Shown: positions 1 through 9,770, counted from the stretch's first letter. The stretch: 35,450 bases of DNA from Comamonadaceae bacterium (GCA_947450255.1 CANFVA010000011.1:1-35450); one strand, 5' to 3'. Numbers and translations are program-made. Notes: generated by a model not told the origin, from the sequence alone.

Positions 1-1506
1 GAACTCGAAGTCCAAGTGGGTGAATTTGTCTCTGTGGCCATCGTAGCCATGGAAAACGGTTACGGCGACACCATCGTCAGCCGCGACACCGCCAAGCGCC
101 TGGCCTCTTGGATGAGCCTGGAAAAATCCCTGGAATCCGGCGAATTCGTCACCGGCACGACCAGTGGCAAAGTCAAAGGCGGCCTGACCGTCTTGGTCAA
201 CGGCATCCGCGCTTTCTTGCCCGGCTCGCTGGTTGACACCCGCCCCACCAAGGACTTGTCTCCCTACGAGAACAAGACCATGGAATTCAAGGTTATCAAG
301 CTGGACCGCAAGCGCAACAACGTGGTGCTGAGCCGCCGCGCCGTGGTCGAAGCTTCCATGGGTGCCGAGCGCGCCAACCTGATGTCCACCCTCAAAGAAG
401 GTTCTGTGGTGCAGGGCGTGGTCAAGAACATCACCGAGTACGGTGCTTTTGTGGACCTGGGCGGTATCGACGGCCTGCTGCACATCACCGACATGGCCTG
501 GCGCCGTGTGCGTCACCCCTCTGAAGTGGTGACCGCTGGTCAAGAAATCACCGCCAAGATTCTCAAGTTCGACACCGAGAAAAACCGCGTGTCCCTGGGC
601 CTCAAGCAAATGGGCGACGATCCTTGGATGGGCGTCAACCGCCGCTACCCCCAAGCTACCCGCATGTTTGGCAAGATCACCAACATCGCCGACTACGGCG
701 CGTTTGTGGAACTCGAGCCTGGCATCGAAGGCCTGGTGCACGTTTCCGAAATGGACTGGACCAACAAAAACATCGCGCCTTCCAAGCTCGTGTCCTTGGG
801 CGACGAAGTCGAAGTCATGGTTCTGGAAATCGACGAAGACAAGCGCCGCATTTCGCTGGGCATGAAGCAGTGCAAAGCCAATCCTTGGCAAGAGTTTGCG
901 CAAAACACCAAGCGCGGCGACCGTGTCAAAGGCCCGATCAAATCGATCACCGACTTTGGCGTCTTCGTCGGCCTGGCCGCCGGTATCGACGGCCTGGTGC
1001 ATTTGTCCGACTTGTCTTGGAACGAAACCGGCGAAGCCGCAGTGCGCGAGTTCAAAAAAGGCCAGGAAGTCGAAGCCATTGTGCTGGCCGTAGACGTGGA
1101 CCGCGAGCGCATCTCCCTGGGTATCAAGCAGCTCGATTCCGACCCCTTCACCACCTTCGCCGCTGTCAATGACAAAGGCCAAGTGGTGACCGGCAAGGTC
1201 AAAACGGTCGATGCCAAGGGCGCTGAGATCGACTTGGGCGAAGACATCATCGGCTACCTGCGCGTCTCCGAGATCAGCCGCGACCGTGTGGAAGACGCCC
1301 GCAGCGTGCTCAAAGAAGGCGACGAAGTCACCGCCGTGGTGGTCAATGTGGATCGCAAAACACGCAACATCCAGTTGTCTATTAAGGCCAAGGATGCGGC
1401 GGACCAGAACGAAGCCATGGCGACCCTGAGCCAAAACGCCGCGCGCGAAAACGCCGGCACCACCAGCTTGGGCGCATTGCTGCGCGCCAAGCTGGATAAC
1501 AACTAA
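1..1506 (+). CDS. rpsA: 30S ribosomal protein S1, 5'-truncated by window edge
   Basis: Ribosomal protein S1 binds mRNA on the 30S subunit and helps initiation on weakly structured or SD-poor messages. The frame is open from base 1. The first residues (ELEVQVGEF) correspond to about residue 58 of the E. coli protein, so the true start lies off-window and the GTG at 16 in the ORF track is not a start. Five S1/OB repeats follow, recognisable by recurring blocks such as [37 protein letters not shown] and [19 protein letters not shown], each closing with RxSLGxKQ-type sequence. The [15 protein letters not shown] and SEMDWTNKN segments are typical of S1 and exclude a generic S1-domain protein. A strong terminator and then ihfB follow, the usual proteobacterial order. 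Confidence 0.98.
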   Translation, partial: ELEVQVGEFVSVAIVAMENGYGDTIVSRDTAKRLASWMSLEKSLESGEFVTGTTSGKVKGGLTVLVNGIRAFLPGSLVDTRPTKDLSPYENKTMEFKVIKLDRKRNNVVLSRRAVVEASMGAERANLMSTLKEGSVVQGVVKNITEYGAFVDLGGIDGLLHITDMAWRRVRHPSEVVTAGQEITAKILKFDTEKNRVSLGLKQMGDDPWMGVNRRYPQATRMFGKITNIADYGAFVELEPGIEGLVHVSEMDWTNKNIAPSKLVSLGDEVEVMVLEIDEDKRRISLGMKQCKANPWQEFAQNTKRGDRVKGPIKSITDFGVFVGLAAGIDGLVHLSDLSWNETGEAAVREFKKGQEVEAIVLAVDVDRERISLGIKQLDSDPFTTFAAVNDKGQVVTGKVKTVDAKGAEIDLGEDIIGYLRVSEISRDRVEDARSVLKEGDEVTAVVVNVDRKTRNIQLSIKAKDAADQNEAMATLSQNAARENAGTTSLGALLRAKLDNN

Positions 1507-1534
1507 GCGACTTCGTGTCACTTCAGTAGGCCCC

Positions 1535-1570
1535 AAGCGACCGGCGTGTGCCGGTCGCTTGCATTGTTTT
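1535..1570 (+). terminator. Rho-independent terminator after rpsA
   Basis: A perfect 11-bp stem, AAGCGACCGGC / GCCGGTCGCTT (1535-1545 with 1550-1560), closes a GTGT loop and is followed by a T-rich stretch (GCATTGTTTT). It ends only about 12 bp before the ihfB ATG, so ihfB expression needs read-through or a promoter inside or upstream of the hairpin. Confidence 0.85.
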
Positions 1571-1581
1571 CAAAGCTTTCT

Positions 1582-1896
1582 ATGACCCGCTCTGATATCG
1601 TCGAAGAATTGGCCAGCCGGTTCAGCCAATTGACGCAGCAAGACGCCGAATTCGCCGTCAAGGCCATCCTGGACGCGATGAACGACGCGTTGGTGCGCGG
1701 TCAGCGTATCGAAATTCGTGGCTTTGGCAGTTTCTCGGTCAGCCACCATGCGCCGCGCATGGGCCGCAACCCGCGCAATGGCGAAAGCGTCGCCATCCCG
1801 CAGCGCCGGGTGCCGCACTTCAAACCCGGCAAAACCCTGCGAGAAGCCGTCGATACCGGCCTTGCAAAGGCTGCCGACGCCGCGCGCAAGCCCTGA
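1582..1896 (+). CDS. ihfB: Integration host factor subunit beta
   Basis: IHF-beta pairs with IHF-alpha (not in this window) to bend DNA sharply at specific sites used in transcription, recombination and replication. The 104-residue product has the HU/IHF fold: N-terminal helices ([14 protein letters not shown]), the family segment [12 protein letters not shown], and the arm GRNPRNGE ending in [12 protein letters not shown]. The track ORF starts 12 codons earlier inside the rpsA terminator hairpin. I chose the ATG at 1582 because MTRSDIVE matches the family N-terminus (E. coli MTKSELIE). It follows rpsA, as in many gamma- and betaproteobacteria, and lapA begins 43 bp later, probably co-transcribed. 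No clear Shine-Dalgarno sequence precedes the start. Confidence 0.96.
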   Translation: MTRSDIVEELASRFSQLTQQDAEFAVKAILDAMNDALVRGQRIEIRGFGSFSVSHHAPRMGRNPRNGESVAIPQRRVPHFKPGKTLREAVDTGLAKAADAARKP

Positions 1897-1939
1897 TTTC
1901 CAGTCGGCCCGATAGAATCGTCGCCGACCAAGGAATTGC

Positions 1940-2242
1940 ATGACCTCTTTCTTTTCGCTGGTGAAATGGCTGTTCAAAGCCGCCATTTTTTTCACCCTGT
2001 TTGCGTTTGCCTTGAACAACCAGGCCGATGTCACCGTGCACTTTTTCTTCGGCTACCACTGGACCAGCCCGCTGGTGATGGTGGTTCTAATCAGTTTTGC
2101 CGGCGGTTTGCTGCTGGGCATTTTGGGTATGGTGCCACGCTGGTGGCATCAGCGGCGCCAGGCCCGGCGCCACGCGGCACCGCTGCCCGCTGCAGCCCAA
2201 GCCCCTGCACCGGCCGAAGAAACCCTGACCCATGGACTTTGA
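1940..2242 (+). CDS. lapA: LapA-domain inner-membrane protein (DUF1049)
   Basis: A 100-residue membrane protein with two hydrophobic segments (about residues 8-27 and 42-65, around FFTLFAFAL and VVLISFAGGLLLGILG) and a basic, Ala/Pro-rich cytoplasmic tail. This matches LapA/YciS, the partner of LapB in controlling lipopolysaccharide assembly. A Shine-Dalgarno-like AAGGAA lies just upstream of the ATG. The end of the gene overlaps lapB by 11 bp, which supports translational coupling and the assignment. A -10-like TAGAAT occurs at 1913-1918, but no convincing -35 was found. Confidence 0.9.
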   Translation: MTSFFSLVKWLFKAAIFFTLFAFALNNQADVTVHFFFGYHWTSPLVMVVLISFAGGLLLGILGMVPRWWHQRRQARRHAAPLPAAAQAPAPAEETLTHGL

Positions 2243-3389
2243 GCTGAACTGGTTTTTAACCGGTTTACCCATTGCATTTGTCATGGGCTGGCTGGCCTCG
2301 CGCTTTGACCTGCGCCAGATGCGCCTCGAAAATCGCCAGGCGCCCAAAGCCTATTTCAAAGGCCTCAACTTTTTACTCAACGAGCAGCAAGACCAAGCCA
2401 TAGACGCCTTCATCGAGGCGGTGCAAAACGACCCGGACACCTCGGAGTTGCACTTTGCCCTGGGCAACCTGTTTCGCCGTCGCGGCGAATACGAGCGCGC
2501 GGTACGGGTACACCAGCACCTGCTCTCGCGCGCCGATATCAGCGACGATGACCGCCACCGCGCGCAGCACGGCCTGGCCTTGGACTACCTCAAAGCTGGC
2601 CTGCTGGACCGCGCAGAGACCGCGCTATTGGCGCTGGAAGGCACCCGCTTTGAGGCGCAGGCGCGCCTGGCCCTGCTGGCCAATTACGAGCGCTCACGCG
2701 ACTGGGTGGGCGCTGCTGCGGTAGCAGCCAAACTGGAGGCAGCCGGTCAGGGCAGCTTTGCCGGACGCCTGGCGCACTATTTGTGTGAGCAGGCCGCAGC
2801 ACTGGTGAGCAAGGGCCAAACGCAGGCCGCAAAGACCCTGCTGCAACAAGCCGTAGCCAGCGCGCCCCACAGCCCCCGCGCGCGCATGGATTTGGCGCGC
2901 TTGCATGAAAGCGCGGGCGAACCCGGCCCGGCGCTCGATTGGCTGGAGCAGGCGGCCCAGGCCACGCCCACCACCTTGCCCCTGATGGCGCCCATGATGG
3001 CGCGCTGTGCCCTGGCTAGCGGACGCGCCGCAGACGTTTCGACCCTGCTGCAACAAGCCTATGCGCAGGCGCCTTCGCTGGACGTGCTCGACGCCATCGT
3101 GCAATTGGAAAATGCGGCAAGCGGGCCGCAACATGATGGCCGCAGCTGGTATGTACAACACCTGGAAAAACAGGCGTCACTGGTGGCCGCGGCCCAATGG
3201 ATTGCCGGTGAAAAACTGGAAAATGAGCAATTCCATCCGCAAGTGCAGCGGGCGCTGGACCAGGCCGTCAAGCCGCTCAAACGCTACCGCTGCGCTGCTT
3301 GCGGCTTCGAAGCACAACACCATTTTTGGCACTGCCCGGGCTGCCAGGCCTGGGACAGTTACCCGCCACGCCGCGTAGAGGAACTATGA
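2232..3389 (+). CDS. lapB: LapB (YciM) LPS assembly TPR protein
   Basis: LapB is an inner-membrane-anchored TPR protein that, in E. coli, directs LpxC to FtsH proteolysis and so limits LPS synthesis. The 385-residue product has the expected order. An N-terminal membrane anchor (about residues 5-22) is followed by YFKGLNFLLNEQQDQAIDAF, the start of a TPR array running to about residue 330. A C-terminal rubredoxin-like zinc knuckle follows, with two CxxC pairs (CAACGFEAQHHFWHCPGC). Length and architecture match E. coli LapB (389 aa). It overlaps lapA upstream, and its stop overlaps the hldE ATG, which places LpxC control and heptose synthesis in one transcriptional unit. Confidence 0.94.
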   Translation: MDFELNWFLTGLPIAFVMGWLASRFDLRQMRLENRQAPKAYFKGLNFLLNEQQDQAIDAFIEAVQNDPDTSELHFALGNLFRRRGEYERAVRVHQHLLSRADISDDDRHRAQHGLALDYLKAGLLDRAETALLALEGTRFEAQARLALLANYERSRDWVGAAAVAAKLEAAGQGSFAGRLAHYLCEQAAALVSKGQTQAAKTLLQQAVASAPHSPRARMDLARLHESAGEPGPALDWLEQAAQATPTTLPLMAPMMARCALASGRAADVSTLLQQAYAQAPSLDVLDAIVQLENAASGPQHDGRSWYVQHLEKQASLVAAAQWIAGEKLENEQFHPQVQRALDQAVKPLKRYRCAACGFEAQHHFWHCPGCQAWDSYPPRRVEEL

Positions 3390-4333
3390 GCACTGACGCA
3401 TTCATCCCCCTACCCTCCGTCCGCATCAGCGCGGCCCGCGTTTTGGTCGTCGGCGACGTGATGCTGGACCGTTATTGGTACGGCGCGGTCGATCGCATCT
3501 CGCCTGAAGCACCCGTGCCCGTGGTGCGCGTCACCCGCGAAGAAGAGCGTGGCGGCGGTGCTGCAAACGTGGCGCTGAACGTGGCCGCGCTAGGCGCCCA
3601 GGCCACTTTATTGACGGTCGTAGGCCAAGATGAAGCCAGCCACAAGCTGGAAAAGTTACTGGCGCAAACCGGCGTAAAAACCGAGCTGCGCCGCGATGCC
3701 GCACTCAAAACCACGGTCAAGCTACGCATCATCGGACGCCAGCAACAACTGATCCGCCTGGACTTTGAAAACACGCCCGACAAAGAGATTTTGGCCAGCC
3801 AGACCGCCCGCTTTGAAGAACTTTTGGCCACCCACGACGCCGTACTTTTTTCAGACTACGGCAAAGGCGGCCTGGCACATGTCAGCGATATGATCGCCAA
3901 AGCCCGCGCCCTGGGAAAACCGGTACTGATCGATCCCAAAGGCAGCGACTATTCGCGCTACCAGGGTGCCACCGTGATCACGCCCAACCGAGCGGAACTC
4001 CAAGAGGTCGTGGGTGCCTGGCATAGCGAAGCGCAGTTGCTGTCCAAAGCCCAAGCCCTGCGCAGCGCGCTCGCACTGACCGCGCTGCTGTTGACACGCA
4101 GCGAAGAGGGGATGAGTTTGTTTGAAGACGGCGGCGTCAGCCACGTCAGTGCCCAAGCGCGTGAAGTATTTGACGTGACCGGTGCCGGCGACACCGTGAT
4201 TGCCACCATGGCAGTACTGCTGGGGGCGGGCCTCACGCTGCCACAAGCCCTGCCCTGGGCCAACCGCGCAGGCGGCGTGGTGGTGGGTAAGTTCGGCACC
4301 GCGACGGTGACCTTAAAGGAGTTGAGCGCATGA
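3386..4333 (+). CDS. hldE: D-glycero-beta-D-manno-heptose-7-phosphate kinase (kinase domain only)
   Basis: This PfkB/ribokinase-family enzyme phosphorylates heptose 7-phosphate at C1 on the way to ADP-heptose for the LPS inner core. Visible signatures are the N-terminal [11 protein letters not shown], the [10 protein letters not shown] substrate segment, and the C-terminal catalytic DVTGAGDTV containing the base Asp. The product is 315 residues and ends after the kinase domain, so the adenylyltransferase half fused in E. coli HldE must be a separate gene elsewhere (hldA/rfaE1 type; hldC not in window). The track ORF starts 29 codons early. The ATG at 3386 overlaps the lapB TGA as ATGA and gives MSTDAF, followed by the family start. 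Confidence 0.94.
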   Translation: MSTDAFIPLPSVRISAARVLVVGDVMLDRYWYGAVDRISPEAPVPVVRVTREEERGGGAANVALNVAALGAQATLLTVVGQDEASHKLEKLLAQTGVKTELRRDAALKTTVKLRIIGRQQQLIRLDFENTPDKEILASQTARFEELLATHDAVLFSDYGKGGLAHVSDMIAKARALGKPVLIDPKGSDYSRYQGATVITPNRAELQEVVGAWHSEAQLLSKAQALRSALALTALLLTRSEEGMSLFEDGGVSHVSAQAREVFDVTGAGDTVIATMAVLLGAGLTLPQALPWANRAGGVVVGKFGTATVTLKELSA

Positions 4334-5337
4334 CACGTGTCGTAGTCACAGGCGCTGCCGGCTTTATCGGCAGCAACCTCATCGCCGGGCTCAATGCACG
4401 CGGCATCGACAACATCATCGCAGTGGACGACTTACGCGATGGCGACAAATTCCGCAACTTGGCCACACGGCAAATTGCCGACTACGTGGATGCGGCCGAT
4501 TTTTACCGTGCGTATGCGGCCGGCCGCTACGGAAAAATCGAAGCCATATTCCACGAAGGTGCGTGCAGCGACACCATGGAACAAGACGGGCAATACATGA
4601 TGCGCAACAACTACGGCCTGTCGCTGCAATTGTTCGAAGCTGCGCAGGCCCAAGGCACCCGGCTTTTGTACGCCTCGTCCGCAGCCACCTACGGCGGCTC
4701 CGAGCGTTTCCGGGAAGAACCCGCATGCGAGGCGCCGCTCAATGTCTATGGCTATTCCAAGCTGCTATTTGACCAAGTAATGCGCCAGCGCCTGGGTGCG
4801 CAGTTGCAAGGCGGCACAGCGCAAGTGGCAGGCTTTCGCTACTTCAACGTCTATGGCCCGCATGAGCAGCACAAAGGCCGCATGGCCAGCGTGGCCTACC
4901 ACCAGTTTCACCAGTTCCGCAAAGACGGCGTTGTCAAATTATTCGCGGACTACGGCGGCTACGCGGCAGGTGCGCAAATGCGCGACTTTGTATTGGTCGA
5001 TGATGTGGTCGCGATCAACCTTTGGTTTTTTGACCACCCGCAGAAAAGCGGGATTTTCAATCTCGGCTCAGGACGGGCGCAAAGCTTTAACGAGGTGGCT
5101 TGTGCCGTCGTCAACACCTTGCGCGCCCAGCAGGGCCATGCCGCCTTGGCGCTGGACGACATCGTGGCGCAAGGCTTGCTGCAATACATCCCCTTCCCGG
5201 ACGCGCTGCGCGGCAAGTACCAAAGCTTTACCGAGGCAGACCTGAGCGCCTTGCGGGGCGCAGGATGCGCCCACGCATTTGCCGATGTACAAACCGGCGT
5301 TTCGCGCTACGTACAGTGGCTGGCGCAAAACGCTTAA
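4330..5337 (+). CDS. hldD: ADP-L-glycero-D-manno-heptose 6-epimerase
   Basis: HldD epimerises ADP-D,D-heptose to ADP-L,D-heptose, the last step before heptose transfer to lipid A-Kdo. The 335-residue short-chain dehydrogenase fold starts with the Rossmann motif [11 protein letters not shown]. It carries the family stretch FHEGACSDT, the catalytic YGYSK (Tyr-x3-Lys), and [19 protein letters not shown]. Its ATG overlaps the hldE TGA (ATGA), so kinase and epimerase are translationally coupled. Length and motifs match the E. coli enzyme (310 aa) with a slightly longer C-terminus. Confidence 0.96.
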   Translation: MTRVVVTGAAGFIGSNLIAGLNARGIDNIIAVDDLRDGDKFRNLATRQIADYVDAADFYRAYAAGRYGKIEAIFHEGACSDTMEQDGQYMMRNNYGLSLQLFEAAQAQGTRLLYASSAATYGGSERFREEPACEAPLNVYGYSKLLFDQVMRQRLGAQLQGGTAQVAGFRYFNVYGPHEQHKGRMASVAYHQFHQFRKDGVVKLFADYGGYAAGAQMRDFVLVDDVVAINLWFFDHPQKSGIFNLGSGRAQSFNEVACAVVNTLRAQQGHAALALDDIVAQGLLQYIPFPDALRGKYQSFTEADLSALRGAGCAHAFADVQTGVSRYVQWLAQNA

Positions 5338-5353
5338 GACGAAATTTAAGACG

Positions 5354-5641
5354 ATGGCATGGGGCTTGCGCATCTTGGGTTTGTGGCTGGCATCGGCTAG
5401 CTTGACGTATTGCCTGGCCACCGAAGTCAACCAAGCCAGCGAGGCCGAGCTCGACAGCGTCAAAGGCCTGGGACCGGCCAGCACCGCGCGCATCCTAGAA
5501 GCGCGCGCGCAAAACCCCTTCAAAAACTGGGCCGACCTGATGCGACGCGTCAAAGGCATCAAACCGGCGCAGGCGGCCAAATTGTCCGAGGCGGGTTTGC
5601 GCGTCAACGGTAAAAACCTGGCAGGCCACGATGCGCCATGA
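5354..5641 (+). CDS. Small exported ComEA-like helix-hairpin-helix protein
   Basis: A 95-residue protein with an N-terminal hydrophobic stretch resembling a signal peptide (LRILGLWLASASLTYCLA), then one HhH motif pair: VNQASEAELDSVKGLGPAS and MRRVKGIKPAQAAKLS. The same design is found in periplasmic ComEA-type DNA-binding proteins of competence systems. It follows hldD by 16 bp on the same strand. The ATG at 5354 is preferred because it begins the signal-like segment; the track start lies inside hldD. A role in DNA uptake is an inference from domain architecture only. No other competence gene is in the window. Confidence 0.8.
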   Translation: MAWGLRILGLWLASASLTYCLATEVNQASEAELDSVKGLGPASTARILEARAQNPFKNWADLMRRVKGIKPAQAAKLSEAGLRVNGKNLAGHDAP

Positions 5642-5742
5642 GCCTGGGCCTCTAGGACCCTCGAGCCAAGGTCCTGTCATCGGGCCGCTGCGCGCAGTGC
5701 ATCGCTGAAAGTACGCCTGAGCGGCTGCGCCACAATACGCCC

Positions 5743-6138
5743 ATGAACCCTGTAGTCCCCATTTGCTTTGGCGCCTGCGCCGGTGCGCTCGCGCGCTGGC
5801 AACTGGCACTATGGCTTAATCCCACCGTTCTGCCAGGTACCACGTTGCCGCTAGGCACCCTGGCCGCCAACCTGATCGGCGGCTACCTGATTGGCGTGGC
5901 CGTGGCCCTGTTCCAGGCGATGCCCGACCTCGACCCGGCGTGGCGCCTGGCGCTGATCACTGGCTTTCTGGGCGCACTCACCACTTTTTCCAGCTTTTCC
6001 GCCGAAGTGGTCGCCATGCTAGGCCAGGGCCGCTATGCCTTGGCGCTGGGCACCGCTGCCTTGCATTTGCTCGGCTCGCTACTGCTCACGGTAGCGGGCA
6101 TGCGCACGGTGGAGTATTTTTTCGTGTCGGCGGTTTAG
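5743..6138 (+). CDS. crcB: Fluoride channel CrcB/Fluc
   Basis: Fluc channels export fluoride as dual-topology dimers. The 131-residue product has four hydrophobic segments and the family blocks GACAGALARWQL at the N-terminus, LAANLIGGYLIG in helix 2, and GFLGALTTFSSFSAE, the phenylalanine-box segment in helix 3. It is a single gene, consistent with a homodimer. The ATG sits 6 bp after CACAAT, so transcription may begin at or near the start codon. I see no fluoride-riboswitch consensus in the 100 bp upstream. It converges on the patatin-like gene with 42 bp between stops. Confidence 0.95.
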   Translation: MNPVVPICFGACAGALARWQLALWLNPTVLPGTTLPLGTLAANLIGGYLIGVAVALFQAMPDLDPAWRLALITGFLGALTTFSSFSAEVVAMLGQGRYALALGTAALHLLGSLLLTVAGMRTVEYFFVSAV

Positions 6139-6180
6139 GCTCGCTGGGTCCGCGCAGGACCGTGCGGTGCCGTGCAAAAA

Positions 6181-7278
6181 TTACAAAGGCAGCACTTGTG
6201 CCATCGCTGGCCGCTCCAACCACTGCGCAAACTCATCGGCCAATTGCCCGGCTGCCGACGTCGCGCCATTCCAGGCCTGCACACGCCCGGCCAGGTCGTT
6301 ACCGTAATGGCTAAAGTCATTGCGGTCGGGTAGCTTGCCATTGGGCAGGGTGCGCACCCATTCGGGATTGGGGGCTAATACCACCATAGCGTCTAAAAAC
6401 GCAGTGCTGCGATGGCGCCACTTCCAGGGCTTGTCCAGCCAGCCGGGCACGACCGCTTTTTGGAAGTGCGGATACAACACCAAGCCCTGCCCGGCAGCGC
6501 GATAGCCAGCGCTAGCTGCACCGCTGTAGTTCAGGTGCAAGTGGTAATCGGTAATGCCGCCGTCCCAGTAAGCGCCAGGCGGCGCGCCCACAATGTCGTG
6601 CACGGCTTGTAATAAAAAGGGAATCGAGCAACTCGCTTGCAAGGCCTGCATGAAATTAGCTTGCACCAAGGGCACTTCGCGGGTTCGAAAGTCATGGACT
6701 GCAAACGGTAAAGCGCCCGTTTGCGAAGAAAAAACCACGCGCTCCAGCGACAGCCCGAGCAAGCGGCGATCCAACGCATTGGACGCAATAGCGAAGGCAT
6801 AGCCCAGTGGCGTCCAAAACGGATGCTCGCGCTGTAACAGCCCGCGGCCGCGCGACGCCAGAATGTGCAAGCGGTAACGCGGATGCGTCAGCAACTCCTG
6901 CATGCGCCCACCATAAAACAGCGCCAGGTTGTCGCGGAACTGCTGGCTGACCAAGGACGCAGGTACGCGTTTTTGACCGGGGGCCAATTCGTAGTGCTGG
7001 GCGATGTAATCACGCTCTAATCGCGCGAGCGCGGGGACCGGGTCATTCAGGCAGGCGGTCGCCATGCGCCAGGCGCCGATCGAGGCGCCTACCAGGTCTA
7101 CCGGCTGCGTGCTTTGCGCCAACCAAGCACCAAAAATAAAGCGGTCCAAGGGTCCCAAAATTAAACCCTTGGGACCACCCGCCGCAGCGGGCACTACGCG
7201 CACACTGGAGGCCTGTAAACCCTCGCGGGCCAGCTGGGCGCGGGCGGCTGTACCGGCGTAAATATGGAGGGCGCGCAT
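6181..7278 (-). CDS. Patatin-like phospholipase family protein
   Basis: A 365-residue protein with the patatin catalytic layout. An oxyanion-loop-like GGPKGLI lies near residue 34, the nucleophile elbow G-A-S-I-G (VGASIGAW) has Ser at about residue 66, and the catalytic Asp sits in YWDGGITDYH. Patatins act as acyl hydrolases on phospholipids or other esters; the substrate here is unknown. The track ORF starts 49 codons early inside tex. I chose the ATG at 7278, which gives MRALHIYAG and lies 4 bp after the tex stop, so the gene is probably the second of a tex operon. No signal peptide is visible. Confidence 0.88.
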   Translation of the reverse strand: MRALHIYAGTAARAQLAREGLQASSVRVVPAAAGGPKGLILGPLDRFIFGAWLAQSTQPVDLVGASIGAWRMATACLNDPVPALARLERDYIAQHYELAPGQKRVPASLVSQQFRDNLALFYGGRMQELLTHPRYRLHILASRGRGLLQREHPFWTPLGYAFAIASNALDRRLLGLSLERVVFSSQTGALPFAVHDFRTREVPLVQANFMQALQASCSIPFLLQAVHDIVGAPPGAYWDGGITDYHLHLNYSGAASAGYRAAGQGLVLYPHFQKAVVPGWLDKPWKWRHRSTAFLDAMVVLAPNPEWVRTLPNGKLPDRNDFSHYGNDLAGRVQAWNGATSAAGQLADEFAQWLERPAMAQVLPL

Positions 7279-7282
7279 GGGC

Positions 7283-9649
7283 TTATTTGCGCAGACCTTG
7301 CAATTGCGACAAGGCAGCGGCCATTGCACCTTGGGGCGCCGCATCGCGCATGGGCTGCGGCCGGTAGGCGCCGCGCGGCGCCGCGCCAGCGCCGTTGGAA
7401 GCGCCCGCCTGCGTACGCGGTGCATCGCCCAAGCGCATGCTCAGGCTGATGCGTTTGCGCGCCACATCGACTTCCAGCACCTGCACCTTCACAATCGCGC
7501 CTGTCTTGACGACCTCGCGCGCATCGGCCACAAATTTTTGGCTCATCTGGCTGACATGGATCAATCCATCCTGGTGCACACCCAGGTCGACAAACGCACC
7601 AAAGGCCGCCACGTTGCTGACCGTGCCTTCGAGCACCATGCCTGCGCGCAAATCACCTATCTCTTTCACCCCATCGGCCAAGCGCGCCACCTTGAAATCA
7701 GGCCGTGGGTCACGCCCCGGTTTTTCAAGCTCTTTGAAAATGTCCTGCACCGTAATAATGCCCACGCCCTCGTTGGCAAACAACTCGGGGCGCAGGCTTT
7801 GCAGCATGTCACTGCGTCCCAGGAGCGCCTGCACCGGCTGCCCGGTTTTTTCCAAAATGCGCTGCACCACGGGGTAGCTTTCCGGGTGGATGCCGGTGTT
7901 GTCTAATGGGTTATCGCCGCTGCGAATGCGCAGAAAACCGGCGCATTGCTCAAAGGTCTTGGCGCCCAAACCCGTTACCTGCAAGAGTTGCTGTCGACTG
8001 GCGAACGCACCTTGCGATTCGCGGCGCGAAACCACTGCGCGCGCCACCGTGTTGGACAGGCCCGACACGCGCGAGAGCAGCGGCACGCTGGCCGTGTTCA
8101 GGTCCACGCCTACGGCGTTCACACAGTCTTCCACCACCGCATCGAGGGAGCGTGCCAAGGCGCTTTGGTTCAGGTCGTGTTGGTATTGCCCGACGCCAAT
8201 CGACTTGGGCTCAATCTTCACCAACTCGGCCAGCGGGTCTTGCAAGCGGCGCGCAATGCTGGCGGCGCCGCGCAGGCTGACATCGACATCGGGCATTTCC
8301 TGGCTGGCGTATTCGCTGGCGCTGTACACCGAGGCACCGGCTTCACTCACCACAATTTTGTCAATCGCCGGTGTATCGGGCCGGACCATGGCTTTGATCA
8401 AGTATGCCGCCAAGGCATCGGTCTCACGGCTGGCGGTGCCGTTGCCGATAGCGATCAGGCTGACCTGGTGTTTACTGCAAAGCCCGCGCAGCGTGTGCAG
8501 CGCGCCGTCCCAATCGCGGCGCGGCTCGTGGGGAAATACCGTGGCGGTATCGACCAGTTTGCCGGTGGCATCGACCACGGCGACTTTCACACCCGTGCGT
8601 ATGCCAGGGTCTAGCCCCATCACCACGCGCGGGCCAGCGGGCGCGGCCAGCAGCAAGTCCCGCACATTGTCGGCAAACACTTTGATGGCTACTTTTTCTG
8701 CGTCTTCCCGCAGGCGGGCAAACAAGTCGCGCTCCAGCGTCAGGCTTAGCTTGACGCGCCAGGTCCAGGACACGCACTTGCGCAAAAAATCATCGGCTGC
8801 GCGCCCTTGGTGCGGCACTTGCAAGCGCAGCGCCAAACGTGCCTCAGCCATCGACGTTGTGCCGGCTTTGGGCGCTGCATCGGGCAATTCCGGGCTGACT
8901 AATTTCAGGTCCAGCACTTCCAGCGCCCGACCCCGAAAGGCTGCCAAAGCGCGGTGCGAAGGCACACGCGAGAGCGGCTCGTCGTAGTCAAAATAATCGC
9001 GGAACTTGGCCACGTCCGGGTGTGCCGGGTCTTTGCCTGTAATCAAGCGCGCGCGCAGCAGGCCTTGCTCCCACAACCATTCGCGCAAGTCTTGTACCAC
9101 GGCGGGTACTTGGGCCCAGCGTTCGCTGAGCAAGTCGCGCACGCCGTCGAGCACCGCGGCCACCGTCGAAAAATCCGGTAACTTGTCTTCGCCTTCCTTA
9201 GGCTCGCGCCAAGGGATGACATACGTGGCGGCTGCGTCTTGTGGCACCAGATCAGGGTTCGCTAGCAAAGCGTCGGCCAGCGGCTCCAGGCCGGCTTCGC
9301 AAGCCAGTTGCCCTTTGGTGCGGCGCTTGAGTTTGAAGGGCATATAAATGTCCTCCAACTCCTGCTTGGTCGCAGCCGCTTGCACCAGCGCTGCCAGGGC
9401 CGGTGTCCATTTGCCCTGCTCTTCCACGGCGCGCTGCACCGCTTCCCGGCGCTGCTGCAATTCGCGCAAATACGCCAGGCGCGCTTCGAGTTCGCGCAAC
9501 TGGATATCGTCCAAACCGTCGGTAGCTTCTTTGCGGTAGCGGGCGATAAACGGCACACTGGCACCGCCATCGAGCAAGGCCACTGCGGCCTGGACCTGCT
9601 GGGGGCGGACACGGATTTCCTGCGCGATTTGCGCAATGATGTGGTGCAT
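7283..9649 (-). CDS. tex: Tex, S1-domain RNA-binding transcription accessory protein
   Basis: Tex is a conserved bacterial relative of eukaryotic Spt6, linked to transcription and RNA metabolism. The 788-residue protein shows the full order. An N-terminal helical region holds VPFIARYRKEATDGLDD. A YqgF/RNase-H-like domain near residues 340-450 contains MGLDPGIRTGVKVAVVD and IAIGNGTASRETD. HhH motifs near 510-580 include LSRVSGLSNTVARAVV and LLQVTGLGAKTFEQCAGFLRI. A C-terminal S1 domain near 660-730 contains GTVSNVAAFGAFVDLG and ends in RISLSMR. It starts with ATG without a strong SD. The ffs gene diverges from it about 120 bp away. Confidence 0.97.
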   Translation of the reverse strand: MHHIIAQIAQEIRVRPQQVQAAVALLDGGASVPFIARYRKEATDGLDDIQLRELEARLAYLRELQQRREAVQRAVEEQGKWTPALAALVQAAATKQELEDIYMPFKLKRRTKGQLACEAGLEPLADALLANPDLVPQDAAATYVIPWREPKEGEDKLPDFSTVAAVLDGVRDLLSERWAQVPAVVQDLREWLWEQGLLRARLITGKDPAHPDVAKFRDYFDYDEPLSRVPSHRALAAFRGRALEVLDLKLVSPELPDAAPKAGTTSMAEARLALRLQVPHQGRAADDFLRKCVSWTWRVKLSLTLERDLFARLREDAEKVAIKVFADNVRDLLLAAPAGPRVVMGLDPGIRTGVKVAVVDATGKLVDTATVFPHEPRRDWDGALHTLRGLCSKHQVSLIAIGNGTASRETDALAAYLIKAMVRPDTPAIDKIVVSEAGASVYSASEYASQEMPDVDVSLRGAASIARRLQDPLAELVKIEPKSIGVGQYQHDLNQSALARSLDAVVEDCVNAVGVDLNTASVPLLSRVSGLSNTVARAVVSRRESQGAFASRQQLLQVTGLGAKTFEQCAGFLRIRSGDNPLDNTGIHPESYPVVQRILEKTGQPVQALLGRSDMLQSLRPELFANEGVGIITVQDIFKELEKPGRDPRPDFKVARLADGVKEIGDLRAGMVLEGTVSNVAAFGAFVDLGVHQDGLIHVSQMSQKFVADAREVVKTGAIVKVQVLEVDVARKRISLSMRLGDAPRTQAGASNGAGAAPRGAYRPQPMRDAAPQGAMAAALSQLQGLRK

Positions 9650-9758
9650 GGAGAAAATTGGTTTAAGAATGCGGGCTGCTAGAACAATGCGAGTTGCGAC
9701 CGATACGCCCGATAGGCGGGGCTGCTGGCGTCAGCGCGGGATTATGCCGCCCACCCGA

Positions 9759-9764
9759 TACAAT
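9759..9764 (+). promoter_or_regulatory. Probable -10 element of ffs
   Basis: TACAAT (5 of 6 to the sigma-70 consensus) ends 6 bp before the predicted 5' end of the SRP RNA. No good -35 was found at the expected distance. Confidence 0.5.
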
Positions 9765-9770
9765 CGAAGG

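Noticed and set aside
5642-5742. Fluoride riboswitch upstream of crcB
   Set aside because: I looked for the conserved GGCGATGG and downstream pairing elements and found no adequate match in the 100-bp gap.
6139-6180. Terminator between crcB and the patatin-like gene
   Set aside because: GGTCC/GGACC can form a short 5-bp stem, but no T tract follows on either strand.
7890-8987. 365-codon plus-strand ORF antisense to tex
   Set aside because: A shadow of tex: serine/arginine-rich translation without domains, while the minus strand encodes the full Tex protein.
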